Shown: one piece after another, positions 54,109 to 63,718 of the stretch
How the letters are laid out: every line of letters starts with the position of its first letter
Position numbering within the stretch: the stretch's first letter is position 1
Source: JANJTY01 sp038257155
GTDB lineage: Bacteria; Pseudomonadota; Gammaproteobacteria; Xanthomonadales; Xanthomonadaceae
NCBI GenBank assembly: GCA_038257155.1
Contig: JBBSJP010000016.1
Location: 30,986 to 94,985 of the forward strand
Reading direction: 5' to 3'
Length of the DNA stretch: 64,000 nt
Notes under the pieces: model-generated
Databases searched by the model: none
What the model saw: only the letters and a program-made list of their open reading frames with translations
Told to the model about the DNA's origin: nothing
Made by a program: the position numbers and the translations under genes

Positions 54109-57100
54109 ATGCAGCCTTCCTTCGCCCATCTGCACCTGCACAGCGAGTACTCGCTGGTCGACTCCACCGTGCGCATTCCCGCATTGGTGGAGCGCTGCGT
54201 GGAGTTGGGCCTGCCTGCGGTGGCGGTGACCGACCAGAACAACCTGTTTGCCCTGGTCAAGTTTTTCAGCGCCGCGCAAAAAGCCGGTGTGAAACCCATT
54301 GCGGGCAGCGATGTCTGGGTGGAATCGGCCGAACGTGGTCGGCACCAGCTGACTCTGCTGTGCCGCGACCGGACCGGTTTCCTCAGCCTGTCGCGGCTGC
54401 TCAGCCGCGCGTATCTCGAAGGACATTGCAGCGATCACGTCGCGCTGCGGCCGGACTGGCTTGCCACTGCGGTCGACGGTCTCAGCCTGATCGCCGGCTA
54501 CGACAGCGAAGTCGGCCAGCGCCTGCTGGAAGGCCGCCCCGATCTGGCCCGCGAGGCGTTGGACGCGCTGCGCCGCAGCTTCGGCGACGAGGTCTATATC
54601 GAGCTGACGCGCTGCGGTCGCGCCGACGAGGATCGCTATCTGGAGGCCGCGCTGGAGCTGGCCGGCCAATGTGATCTGGCGGTGCTGGCCAGCAATGACG
54701 TGCGCTTTCTCGACGAGAGTGATTTCGAAGCGCATGAGGCGCGCGTCTGCATTGCCGGCGGACGCGTGCTGGCCGACCCGCGCCGTCCCAAACTCTACAG
54801 TGCGCAGCAATACCTGAAATCGCCCGAGGCGATGCAAACGCTGTTTGCCGACCTGCCGGTGGCGCTGGCCAACAGCGTGGAACTGGCCAAGCGCTGCAAT
54901 CTGGAACTGCGCCTCGGCACCTACTTCCTGCCGGCGTTCCCGGTGCCGGCCGAGCACACCCTGGAAAGCTGGATACGCAGCACCGCCAGCGAGGGCCTGC
55001 AGCAGCGCCTGGCCAAGCACCCGCTGGCGCCGGGCAAGACGCGCGAAGTCTACGAGCAGCGCCTGACCCGCGAGCTCGACGTGATCATCTCGATGGGCTT
55101 CCCGGGCTACTTCCTGATCGTCGCCGACTTCATCGGCTACGCCAAGGCCAACGGCATTCCGGTGGGTCCGGGACGCGGCTCGGGCGCCGGCTCGCTGGTG
55201 GCCTGGTCGCTTGGCATCACCGATCTCGACCCGCTGCGCTACGACCTGCTGTTCGAGCGCTTCCTGAATCCCGAACGCGTGTCGATGCCCGACTTCGACA
55301 TCGACTTCTGCATGGACCGGCGCGACGAGGTGATCCGCTACGTGTCCGACAAGTACGGGCACGACCGGGTCAGCCAGATCATCACCTACGGCACCATGGC
55401 CGCCAAGGCCGTGCTGCGCGACTGCGGCCGCGTGCTGAGCCTGCCCTTCCCGGTGGTCGACGGCATTGCCAAGCTGATTCCCAACACCTTGGGAATCAGC
55501 CTGGAAGACGCGCTGGGGCGTTCGGAGGCGTCGGGCAAGAACAACGACCTGATCTCGGTCGAACTGGTGCAGCGTTACCAGTCGGAAAGCGAGGTACGCG
55601 AGCTGATCGACCTGGCGCTGAAGCTCGAAGACCTGACCCGCAATGCCGGCAAGCATGCCGGCGGCGTGGTGATCGCGCCCGATCCTCTGTCGGACTTCTG
55701 CCCGCTGTTCGCCGAACACGACGAAGGCGCGCGCGGCAAGAATCCGGTCACCCAGTTCGACAAGGATGACGTCGAAGCCATTGGCCTGGTGAAGTTCGAC
55801 TTCCTCGGCCTGCGCACCCTCACCATCATCGACTGGGCAGTCAAGGCCATCAATCGTCGCCGCCAGAGTGCCGGCGAGACACCGCTGGATCTTGCCGCGC
55901 TGCCGCTGGATGACGCCGAGACCTATCGCCTGTTCGCGCGTGGCGACACGGTGGCGGTGTTCCAGTTCGAATCGCCGGGCATGCGCAAGCTGCTCAAGCA
56001 GGCGATGCCGGACCGCTTCGAGGACCTGATCGCCCTGGTCTCGCTGTTCCGCCCCGGGCCGATGGACCTGATCCCGGACTTCGTCGAGCGCAAGCACGGC
56101 CGTCAGACGGTCGAATACCTCGACCCGCGCCTCAAGCCGATCCTCGGGCCGACTTACGGCATCATGGTCTACCAGGAACAGGTGATGCAGATCGCCCAGG
56201 ACCTGGGCGGCTACTCGCTCGGCGGCGCCGACCTGCTGCGCCGTGCGATGGGCAAGAAGAAGCCCGAGGAAATGGCCAAGCAGCGCGAGATCTTCCGTGC
56301 CGGCGCCGAGGGCAATGGCATCGAGCAGCGTATTGCCGACGCGGTGTTCGACCAGATGGAGAAGTTCGCCGGCTACGGATTCAACAAGTCGCACGCCGCG
56401 GCCTATGCTCTGGTCGCCTATCAGACGGCCTGGCTGAAGCGGCACTACCCGGCCGAGTTCATGGCCGCGACCTGCACCTCGGACATGGACAACACCGACA
56501 AGGTGGTGGGTTTCCTCAACGAAACCCGCGCCCTGGGCATCGACGTGCTGCCGCCGGACGCCAACGCCAGCGAGTACACCTTCATCGCGAATGACGCGCG
56601 CACCGTGCGCTATGGCCTCGGCGCGGTGAAGGGTGTCGGCCAGGGTGTGTGCGACGACATCACCCGCACGCGCAGCGAGCGCGGCGCGTTCCGCGACCTG
56701 CTCGACTTCTGCAGCCGGGTCAATGGCAAGGGGCTCAACCGACGCGCGCTGGAGGCGATGATCCTGGCCGGCGCGCTCGACTCGCTGGGCAGCAATCGCG
56801 CCTCGCTGATGCTGCAGCTGCCCGAGGTTCTGAAGGCCACCGATCAACTGGCGCGCGAGCGCGATGCAGGGCAGGTATCGCTGTTCGGCGGCGGGCCCGA
56901 GCCCAGCATCCAGATCCATCTGGAACAAGCCGCCGAGTGGCCGCTGGAGCGCCGCCTGGCTGGCGAGCGCGAGACGCTCGGATGCTACCTGTCGGGCCAT
57001 CCGATGGATCCACATCGCGCCGAGATCAACTCCCTGGTCGGCTTCGATCTGGGCCAGGTGGAGCGCATCCACGGCGAACGAAAGGACCGTCGCGGCGAGG

Positions 57101-57609
57101 CCCAGGTGGTGCTGGCCGGCATGGTGGTGACGCAACGCAAGCAGCGCGGCGACACCATGTCGACGGTGTTGATCGAGGATGGCGCCGGGCGCCTGGAGTG
57201 CACCTTCTATCCGACCGAGTACACCGAGTACGGCGCACTGATCAGCCGCGACCGCATCCTGCTGCTGGAGGGCGGCCTGATCGATGACCGCTTCACCGGC
57301 GGCTACGCGCTGAAGGTCAAGCGCTGCTGGGACTGGCAGAGCCTCTGCGCCGCACAGGCGCGCAAGCTGCAGGTCCGCGCCGACCTGCGCGAGCCGGACA
57401 GCTTTGCGGCATTGCAGGAATGCCTGGCGGGCTTTCGCCCCGGCAATACGCCGTTGCGCTTGTCGCTGACCACCCCGAGCGCCAGCGGCGTGGTCGAACT
57501 CAACGGCAGTCACTCGGTTCGCGCTGAGCCGGAACTGCTCGGCGCACTGCGCGCACTGCCGGGCGTGCAGGAGGTTTCGCTGAGTCTGGCAAAGCCCTGG
57601 GCGAACTGA
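54109..57609 (+). CDS. dnaE: DNA polymerase III alpha subunit
   Basis: 1166 aa, close to E. coli DnaE (1160). Replicative polymerase. N-terminal PHP domain (FAHLHLHSEYSLVDS), catalytic Asp pair in RVSMPDFDIDFCMDRRDE (about 390-405), third Asp in GLVKFDFLGLRTL (about 560), a helix-hairpin-helix region and an OB fold (about 990-1070). An uninterrupted 1892-codon frame on the opposite strand overlaps it and the S9 gene; I treat that as a by-product of GC-rich codon use. accA follows 28 bp later. Confidence 0.97.
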   Translation: MQPSFAHLHLHSEYSLVDSTVRIPALVERCVELGLPAVAVTDQNNLFALVKFFSAAQKAGVKPIAGSDVWVESAERGRHQLTLLCRDRTGFLSLSRLLSRAYLEGHCSDHVALRPDWLATAVDGLSLIAGYDSEVGQRLLEGRPDLAREALDALRRSFGDEVYIELTRCGRADEDRYLEAALELAGQCDLAVLASNDVRFLDESDFEAHEARVCIAGGRVLADPRRPKLYSAQQYLKSPEAMQTLFADLPVALANSVELAKRCNLELRLGTYFLPAFPVPAEHTLESWIRSTASEGLQQRLAKHPLAPGKTREVYEQRLTRELDVIISMGFPGYFLIVADFIGYAKANGIPVGPGRGSGAGSLVAWSLGITDLDPLRYDLLFERFLNPERVSMPDFDIDFCMDRRDEVIRYVSDKYGHDRVSQIITYGTMAAKAVLRDCGRVLSLPFPVVDGIAKLIPNTLGISLEDALGRSEASGKNNDLISVELVQRYQSESEVRELIDLALKLEDLTRNAGKHAGGVVIAPDPLSDFCPLFAEHDEGARGKNPVTQFDKDDVEAIGLVKFDFLGLRTLTIIDWAVKAINRRRQSAGETPLDLAALPLDDAETYRLFARGDTVAVFQFESPGMRKLLKQAMPDRFEDLIALVSLFRPGPMDLIPDFVERKHGRQTVEYLDPRLKPILGPTYGIMVYQEQVMQIAQDLGGYSLGGADLLRRAMGKKKPEEMAKQREIFRAGAEGNGIEQRIADAVFDQMEKFAGYGFNKSHAAAYALVAYQTAWLKRHYPAEFMAATCTSDMDNTDKVVGFLNETRALGIDVLPPDANASEYTFIANDARTVRYGLGAVKGVGQGVCDDITRTRSERGAFRDLLDFCSRVNGKGLNRRALEAMILAGALDSLGSNRASLMLQLPEVLKATDQLARERDAGQVSLFGGGPEPSIQIHLEQAAEWPLERRLAGERETLGCYLSGHPMDPHRAEINSLVGFDLGQVERIHGERKDRRGEAQVVLAGMVVTQRKQRGDTMSTVLIEDGAGRLECTFYPTEYTEYGALISRDRILLLEGGLIDDRFTGGYALKVKRCWDWQSLCAAQARKLQVRADLREPDSFAALQECLAGFRPGNTPLRLSLTTPSASGVVELNGSHSVRAEPELLGALRALPGVQEVSLSLAKPWAN

Positions 57610-57637
57610 GCGGCCTCGCAAACGTTAGAATCAGCCT

Positions 57638-58597
<960 letters not shown>

Positions 58598-58666
58598 GGC
58601 CCATGCGCCGAGACTGTGTCGGCGCAGCCGCTGGGTTCGGCGATTCACCAAGGCCTACACGCTACT

Positions 58667-58688
58667 GGAGGGCGCATCTTGATGCGCC
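58667..58688 (+). repeat. GGAGGGCG-type hairpin repeat, copy 4
   Basis: GGAG then GGCGCATC-TT-GATGCGCC. Compared with copy 1 one stem pair is changed from G-C to C-G, so pairing is kept. Confidence 0.7.
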
Positions 58689-58738
58689 GCTGCGCAATGG
58701 CTGGAACTTCCCGGCTTCGCGCCGAGCGCAGCCGTGAT

Positions 58739-58760
58739 GGCGGATCACGATCCGCCCTCC
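58739..58760 (-). repeat. GGAGGGCG-type hairpin repeat, copy 5
   Basis: Minus strand GGAG then GGCGGATC-GT-GATCCGCC. Inverted relative to copy 4, 50 bp away. Confidence 0.7.
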
Positions 58761-58809
58761 AACAACGGAGCGCCCGATTGCTCAAGCTGAAGTCCGTACT
58801 GTTGCCGGC

Positions 58810-58834
58810 GGTCGCGCACTGGTGCGCTTCCTAC
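58810..58834 (-). repeat. GTAGGAGC-type REP unit 1
   Basis: Minus strand GTAGGAA then GCGCAC-CA-GTGCGC and GACC. A GTAG start plus a short perfect hairpin is the form of REP sequences mobilised by TnpA-REP (RAYT) proteins. Confidence 0.65.
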
Positions 58835-58863
58835 AAAGTGCATTGAGGGATCATTGCGCTGTT

Positions 58864-58929
58864 GTAGGGTGGGCCTTGGCCCACCATTGCCGGCTGTTTG
58901 AGGTTTCGGTGGGCCAAGGCCCACCCTAC
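58864..58929. repeat. GTAGGG-type REP inverted pair (BIME-like), copy 1
   Basis: Two 22-bp units, each GTAG followed by GGTGGGCC-TT-GGCCCACC, in opposite orientation at 58864-58885 and 58908-58929 with 22 bp between. The units are identical. Confidence 0.85.
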
Positions 58930-58971
58930 CTGAAACGCGGCGAAGTGGCGCAGTGCATGCGGCTGCGGTTC

Positions 58972-58995
58972 GTAGGAGCCAACCTGTTGGCGACC
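58972..58995 (+). repeat. GTAGGAGC-type REP unit 2
   Basis: GTAGGA then GCCAAC-CT-GTTGGC and GACC. Its stem bases differ from units 1 and 3 at several positions, but pairing is perfect. Confidence 0.7.
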
Positions 58996-59040
58996 GGCAT
59001 GCCTGCCACTGCAACAGACCTTTCACGATGCGAAGCCCGC

Positions 59041-59064
59041 GGTCGCGCACAGGTGCGCTCCTGC
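59041..59064 (-). repeat. GTAGGAGC-type REP unit 3
   Basis: Minus strand GCAGGA then GCGCAC-CT-GTGCGC and GACC; the first bases read GCAG rather than GTAG. Confidence 0.65.
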
Positions 59065-59167
59065 AGCAGCTGACGGACGGATCTGGGAAGCGGCGCGTGT
59101 CGCGACACGCGTTTGCGTGCCGCACAGCCGCAGTGATCAGGGAAGATAAAACAGACAAATCGCAAGA

Positions 59168-59244
59168 TGGTCGGGGCGGCGAGATTCGAACTCGCGACCC
59201 CTACAACCCCATTGTAGTGCGCTACCAGGCTGCGCTACGCCCCG
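59168..59244 (-). tRNA. tRNA-Pro (anticodon GGG)
   Basis: 77 nt on the minus strand, CCA encoded. Acceptor stem CGGGGCG / CGCCCCG with discriminator A, D arm GCGC-AGCCTGGTA-GCGC, anticodon arm CTACA-ATGGGGT-TGTAG with anticodon GGG, T arm GCGAG-TTCGAAT-CTCGC. It reads the proline codons CCC and CCU. The 5' leader and 3' trailer share a 10-bp perfect complement (59156-59165 with 59249-59258). Confidence 0.97.
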
Positions 59245-59246
59245 AC

Positions 59247-59449
59247 ATTTGCGATTTGGCGGGCATTGGCTGCGCCGCCGGTCTTGCCGCGTGAACGCTG
59301 ACAAGCGCGCAAGTATAAGGCTGGACGAGTGGGATTGCGAGCAAAACGCGCTGGCTGGAGCCGGGTCCGATGCCAACAGGCTGCCGTTGCTGAAACGCGC
59401 TGGCGGATGTGGTCAACCGCCGTTGCCAGTGAGACAGAACGGCAAAAGC
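59247..59449. other. Short intergenic region between merR-like gene and tRNA-Pro
   Basis: 203 bp. It contains part of the tRNA leader stem and otherwise nothing recognisable; no clear terminator follows the MerR gene. Confidence 0.4.
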
Positions 59450-59806
59450 TCAGCGCCGCAGGATGTTCAGCACCTCTTCCAGCTCCATGCGCACCTGCCG
59501 CACGATCTGGTTGGAGATGGTGGCTTCAGCCTTTCCCTGTTCACCTTCGATACGCTGCCTGGCGCCGGTAATGGTGAAGCCCTCTTCGTACAGCAGGGAG
59601 CGGATCTGACGGATCATCAGCACATCGTGGCGCTGGTAGTAGCGCCGGTTGCCACGCCGCTTTACCGGTGTGAGGCTGGGAAACTCGGTTTCCCAGTAGC
59701 GCAGCACATGCGGCTTGACCTGGCACAGCTCGCTGACCTCACCGATGGTGAAGTAGCGCTTGGCCGGGATCGGCGGAAGCTCGCGATTACTGCCCGGATC
59801 CAGCAT
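59450..59806 (-). CDS. MerR-family transcriptional regulator
   Basis: 118 aa. The winged helix-turn-helix spans about residues 17-85 (YFTIGEVSELCQVKPHVLRYWE, split in two helices; RRYYQRHDVLMIRQIRSLL). A coiled coil follows, and there is no effector-binding Cys or ligand domain, as in the short MerR proteins found next to ihfA in many gammaproteobacteria. The ATG at 59806 overlaps the end of ihfA by 20 bases. Target unknown. Confidence 0.9.
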   Translation of the reverse strand: MLDPGSNRELPPIPAKRYFTIGEVSELCQVKPHVLRYWETEFPSLTPVKRRGNRRYYQRHDVLMIRQIRSLLYEEGFTITGARQRIEGEQGKAEATISNQIVRQVRMELEEVLNILRR

Positions 59807-60086
59807 AGGCCTCCACGCGCTCCTTGAGTTTCTGACCCGGACGGAAAGTGACCACGGTACGGGCGGAAATGGGAATCTCCATGCCGGTCTTCGGGTTGCG
59901 GCCGGGACGCTGGTTCTTCTGACGCAGGTCGAAATTACCGAATCCCGACAGCTTGACCTGCTGGCCACGCGCCAGGCCGTCACGCAAGGTGTCGAAGAAT
60001 GCGTCAACGAACTCCTTGGCCTCGCGCTTGTTCAGACCCACGTCTTCGAACAATCGCTCAGCCATGTCGGCCTTGGTCAGTGCCAT
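59787..60086 (-). CDS. ihfA: Integration host factor subunit alpha
   Basis: 99 aa. DNA-bending nucleoid protein, paired with IhfB elsewhere. Family segments ALTKADMAERLFEDVGLNK, VKLSGFGNFDLRQKNQRPGR and the beta-arm Pro in RNPKTGMEIPI are present. Starts 1 bp after the pheT stop, the conserved pheST-ihfA arrangement. Confidence 0.97.
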   Translation of the reverse strand: MALTKADMAERLFEDVGLNKREAKEFVDAFFDTLRDGLARGQQVKLSGFGNFDLRQKNQRPGRNPKTGMEIPISARTVVTFRPGQKLKERVEAYAGSGQ

Positions 60087-60087
60087 C

Positions 60088-62454
60088 TCATCCCCTTAAA
60101 CGCGCGCCGCAGTCGCGCTGCAGCGCGGCCACCCCTTCAGCGACGGCCAGATCGGCGTCGCTGTCGGTAAGCGTGCGCGAAACGTCCTGCAAAATCAAGC
60201 CTATAGCCAAACTCTTGTAGCCCGATTCGAGGCCAGCACCGGTGTAGCGATCAAACAGCACCCAGTCGTGCAGTCGCTCGCCCAGGCTGGTGCGCAGGCT
60301 GGCTTCAAGGCTGGCCCACGCTGTCTCCTCCGGCACCAGCACGGCGATATCGCGCCGTACCGAGGGAAAACGCGACAGGGCAGCGGCGCGCGGCAGCTCA
60401 CGTGCCTGCAGCAGATCCAGGTCGAGTTCGAACGCGACCACGTCCTGTTCGATGTCCAGCGCATGCAGCAAACGCGGATGCAGGTGTCCTATCCAGCCTA
60501 GCAGCGCCGTTCCGCGCCGAACAACGGCCGAGCGGCCCGGGTGCAGCCAATCGGGGGTGCCAGGCTCGAAGGTCACAGCGCGTAGGTCGCCTGAGATCGC
60601 CAGGAGCGATTCCAGATCACCCTTCAGGTCAAAGAAGTCGAGCGCACGGGCAGCCTCGCCCCACTGCTCGGATCCAGCGCGGCCGCAGGCAACGGCCGCG
60701 ATGCGGCGGCGCTCTTCGCTGCCACTGGAAAACACTCGCCCCAGCTCGAACAGGCGTAGACGGTTCTGCTGGCGATCGAGACCACGCTGCAGGGTGGTCA
60801 CCAGACCCGGCAACAGGGCGGGTCGCATTACCGCGATCTCGGCGCTGAGCGGATTGGCCAGCGCCAGGTTGTCGTCGGACAGGCCCCAGGTCGCCAGTGT
60901 GGCCGCATCGAGGAAGGCAAAATTGATCGCTTCCAGAAAGTCCCTCGCCACCAGCTGGCGGCGCAGGTCGGATTCGGCAACGCGGGTTTCGCTCGGCACC
61001 GCGACGCGGATCTCACCAGTGGGCAGACTGGTCGGAACGGCATCGTAGCCGCGGATGCGCACCAGTTCTTCAATCAAGTCTTCCTCGATGGCGATGTCGA
61101 AACGTCGGCTCGGTGCGCGCACCTGCCAGCCTGACTCGGTCGATTCAACCTGCATGTCGAGCGCCCCCAGGATCCGCACCACCTCGGCATCATCGATCTG
61201 CATGCCCAGCACGCGGCGCAGGCGCGCGCGACGTAGCGTGACTGGCTGCGGCTGTGGCAGGTGCTCGTCAAGCGCCGCCTCGCTGACCGGGCAGGCACTG
61301 CCGCCGGCAATCTGCTGGATCAGGGCTGTGGCGCGTTCCAGCGCTTGTCGTGGCAATTCAGGATCGACGCCGCGCTCGAAGCGGTGCGAGGCATCGGTGT
61401 GCATGCCAAGACGCCGCGCGCGACCTACGATGGCGTCGGGCGCGAAATGCGCGCTCTCCAGGAATACGTTGCGGGTCGACGAGGTAACACGGGTATCGAA
61501 GCCACCCATCACGCCGGCCAGCGCGACCGGCCGGTCGGCATCGGTGATCAGCAGGAACTCGCCGTCCAGCGCGACCTCGCGCTCATCGAGCAGCTGCAGG
61601 GATTCTCCGGCGCGGGCGCGACGCACCCCGATCGGTCCCTGCAGCAGGTCGCGGTCGAAGGCATGCATCGGCTGGCCCAGCTCCAGCATCACGTACTGGG
61701 TGACATCGACCAAGAGGCTGATCGGACGGATGCCGCTGCGGCGCAGACGCTCTGCCATCCACAATGGCGTGGCGATGCTGGCATCCACACCCTCGATCAC
61801 CCGACCGCAGTAGCGCGGACAGTCGGCTGCGGCGTTCAACTCAATTGCCAGCTCGGCACTGCCCTGGGGCTCGGCCGCTTCGATCGGAAAGGCATTGGCC
61901 CGCACGCCCATCGCAGCCGCCACGTCGAAGGCGATGCCGCGTACCGAGAAGCAGTCGGCACGGTTGGGGGTGAGCTTCAGTTCGAAACTGGCGTCGGGCA
62001 GGCCCAGATAGGTCGCCAGCGATTCGCCCACTGGCGCATCGACTGGCAGTTCCAGCAGACCGGAGGCATCGGCATCGATGCCCAGCTCCTTGGCCGAGCA
62101 CAGCATGCCGGACGACTCCACGCCACGCAGCGTGGCCGCCTTGATCGACATGCCGCCCGGCAGGGTGGCGCCGACCATGGCGAGCGGTGCCTTCAGGCCG
62201 GGGCGCGCATTCGGCGCGCCGCAGACAATCTGCACCACTTCAAGTCCGGCGCGTACCTGGCAGACCTGCAGACGGTCGGCTTCCGGGTGCTTCTCGCAGG
62301 ATTCGATCTGCGCCACCACCACGCCATCCAGCGCGGCGCCGAGCACGGTCAGCTCCTCGACTTCGAGGCCGATGGCGGTAAGGCTCGCGGCCAATTCCTC
62401 GCGCGATGCCGTGGTCGTTACATGTTCGCGCAGCCAGCTTTCAGCGAATTTCAT
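60088..62454 (-). CDS. pheT: Phenylalanyl-tRNA synthetase beta subunit
   Basis: 788 aa. N-terminal tRNA-binding EMAP-like domain (about 40-150), B3/B4 editing domain (about 210-380), B5 domain (about 400-470), core and C-terminal FDX-ACB anticodon-binding domain (about 695-788). Opens with MKFAESWLREHV and keeps FDVAAAMGVRANAF. Forms the alpha2-beta2 enzyme with PheS. A REP inverted pair lies in the 115 bp between pheS and pheT. Confidence 0.97.
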   Translation of the reverse strand: MKFAESWLREHVTTTASREELAASLTAIGLEVEELTVLGAALDGVVVAQIESCEKHPEADRLQVCQVRAGLEVVQIVCGAPNARPGLKAPLAMVGATLPGGMSIKAATLRGVESSGMLCSAKELGIDADASGLLELPVDAPVGESLATYLGLPDASFELKLTPNRADCFSVRGIAFDVAAAMGVRANAFPIEAAEPQGSAELAIELNAAADCPRYCGRVIEGVDASIATPLWMAERLRRSGIRPISLLVDVTQYVMLELGQPMHAFDRDLLQGPIGVRRARAGESLQLLDEREVALDGEFLLITDADRPVALAGVMGGFDTRVTSSTRNVFLESAHFAPDAIVGRARRLGMHTDASHRFERGVDPELPRQALERATALIQQIAGGSACPVSEAALDEHLPQPQPVTLRRARLRRVLGMQIDDAEVVRILGALDMQVESTESGWQVRAPSRRFDIAIEEDLIEELVRIRGYDAVPTSLPTGEIRVAVPSETRVAESDLRRQLVARDFLEAINFAFLDAATLATWGLSDDNLALANPLSAEIAVMRPALLPGLVTTLQRGLDRQQNRLRLFELGRVFSSGSEERRRIAAVACGRAGSEQWGEAARALDFFDLKGDLESLLAISGDLRAVTFEPGTPDWLHPGRSAVVRRGTALLGWIGHLHPRLLHALDIEQDVVAFELDLDLLQARELPRAAALSRFPSVRRDIAVLVPEETAWASLEASLRTSLGERLHDWVLFDRYTGAGLESGYKSLAIGLILQDVSRTLTDSDADLAVAEGVAALQRDCGARLRG

Positions 62455-62500
62455 AGAGCTAAATGTCCCGGTTGTTCCGCGATCGCATTGCTATCAACTC

Positions 62501-62573
62501 GTAGGGTGGGCCTTGGCCCACCGTTGCCGCAAAGTCGAATCGTGACGCAGCGGTGGGCCAAGGCCCACCCTAC
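62501..62573. repeat. GTAGGG-type REP inverted pair (BIME-like), copy 2
   Basis: Left unit GTAG then GGTGGGCC-TT-GGCCCACC at 62501-62522; inverted unit at 62552-62573. The units match those of copy 1. The GTAG of the inverted unit contains the TAG stop codon of pheS. Confidence 0.85.
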
Positions 62574-63565
62574 GCAAACTGCCGCAAAAACCGCACGTCG
62601 TTTTCAAAGAACGCGCGCAGGTCATTGACGCCGTAACGCAGCATCGCAAAGCGCTCGATGCCGATGCCGAAGGCGAAGCCGGTGTAGCGTTCCGGATCGA
62701 TGCCACCGGCGCGCAATACGTTCGGGTGCACCATGCCGGCACCCAGCACTTCCAGCCAGCGCTGGCTGCCGTCCGGCTGTTCCCAGCCGATGTCGACTTC
62801 GGCCGAGGGCTCGGTGAAGGGGAAATAGCTGGGCCGGAAGCGCATCGCGAAATCACGCTCAAAGAAGGCATCGACGAACTGCTTCAGCGTGCCCTTGAGG
62901 TCGGCGAAGCTGGAGGTCTCGTCGACCAGCAGGCCTTCCATCTGGTGGAACATCGGCGAATGGGTCTGGTCGGAATCGCTGCGGTAAACCTTGCCGATCG
63001 CGATCATGCGCAGCGGCGCGGCATGCTCGTGCATGTAGCGGATCTGTACCGGCGAGGTGTGGGTGCGCAACAGGCGCCCGTCCGGGAAATAGAAGGTGTC
63101 GTGCATGGCGCGCGCCGGATGGTGCGGCGGAAAGTTCAGTGCCTCGAAATTGTGCCAGTCGTCCTCGACTTCCGGGCCTTCGGCCAGCTCGTAGCCCATG
63201 CGGCCGAAGATGTCGGCGATGCGCTCGATGGTGCGGGTAACCGGATGCAGGCCGCCGCGCGCGGCGCGTCGGCCGGGCAGGCTCACATCGATCCGCTCGG
63301 AGGCCAGGCGAGCGTCCAGCGCAGCCTGTTCCAGCGACTCCTTGCGTGCCGCAATGGCGTCGGTCAGTGATTGCTTGGCACGATTGACCAGTTCACCATG
63401 CGCCTTGCGCGCCTCGGGCTCGAGCTTGCCAAGCGATTTCAGCTGCTCGGTGATGGCGCCGGACTTGCCCAGCAGGCGCACGCGCAGTTCATCCAGCGCA
63501 GCCAGCGTGTCGGCACTGGCAATGCCAGTCAGCGCATCGCGGGTGAGGGTTTCAAGATCACTCAT
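62570..63565 (-). CDS. pheS: Phenylalanyl-tRNA synthetase alpha subunit
   Basis: 331 aa. N-terminal coiled coil (about 1-90), class II catalytic core with motif 1 region (HPVTRTIERIADIFGRMGY), motif 2 (FHQMEGLLVDETSSFADL) and motif 3 (GIGIERFAMLRYGV). Start MSDLETLTRDAL; the 42-residue extension is leader sequence. The stop codon is TAG from a REP unit, so the last residues may differ from those of relatives. A terminator-like hairpin lies 59 bp before the start. Confidence 0.96.
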   Translation of the reverse strand: MSDLETLTRDALTGIASADTLAALDELRVRLLGKSGAITEQLKSLGKLEPEARKAHGELVNRAKQSLTDAIAARKESLEQAALDARLASERIDVSLPGRRAARGGLHPVTRTIERIADIFGRMGYELAEGPEVEDDWHNFEALNFPPHHPARAMHDTFYFPDGRLLRTHTSPVQIRYMHEHAAPLRMIAIGKVYRSDSDQTHSPMFHQMEGLLVDETSSFADLKGTLKQFVDAFFERDFAMRFRPSYFPFTEPSAEVDIGWEQPDGSQRWLEVLGAGMVHPNVLRAGGIDPERYTGFAFGIGIERFAMLRYGVNDLRAFFENDVRFLRQFA

Positions 63566-63623
63566 GCCTGTCCTCGTCACAGCGGCCGGGGTCGCCCTTG
63601 CTGCAAGTGATGGATCCCCGGAA

Positions 63624-63654
63624 ACGAAAAGGGGAAGGACTTTCGCCCTTCCCC
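63624..63654 (-). terminator. Terminator/attenuator between rplT and pheS
   Basis: On the minus strand GGGGAAGG / CCTTCCCC with an 8-nt loop (GCGAAAGT) followed by TTTT. It ends the infC-rplT type transcript or attenuates readthrough into pheST. I found no Phe-rich leader peptide in the gap. Confidence 0.75.
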
Positions 63655-63718
63655 ACGTATCGCAGCTTGCGGGCTCACGCCGGCGCGTCAAGGCGCCGGC
63701 GCCGCTCCGGTTGACGCA

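Larger units (their letters stand above)
58598..59167. other. 570-bp non-coding region dense in REP-like repeats
   Basis: Between accA and the convergent tRNA-Pro gene. It contains two GGAGGGCG-type hairpins, three GTAGGAGC-type REP units and one GTAGGGTGGGCC inverted pair. No gene is visible; the open frames in it are made of the repeats. Confidence 0.8.

Noticed and set aside
51943..57621. 1892-codon open frame on the minus strand opposite the S9 peptidase and dnaE
   Set aside because: It is antisense to two clearly conserved genes, with a translation dominated by Gln, Ala, Arg and His and no domain; long antisense frames are common in GC-rich DNA with strong third-position bias.
58616..59073. 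Short open frames between accA and tRNA-Pro
   Set aside because: They consist of REP-like repeats and intergenic sequence, with no ribosome binding site or domain.
63566..63718. Phe-rich leader peptide for pheST attenuation
   Set aside because: No frame with consecutive Phe codons exists between rplT and pheS; only the terminator hairpin is supported.
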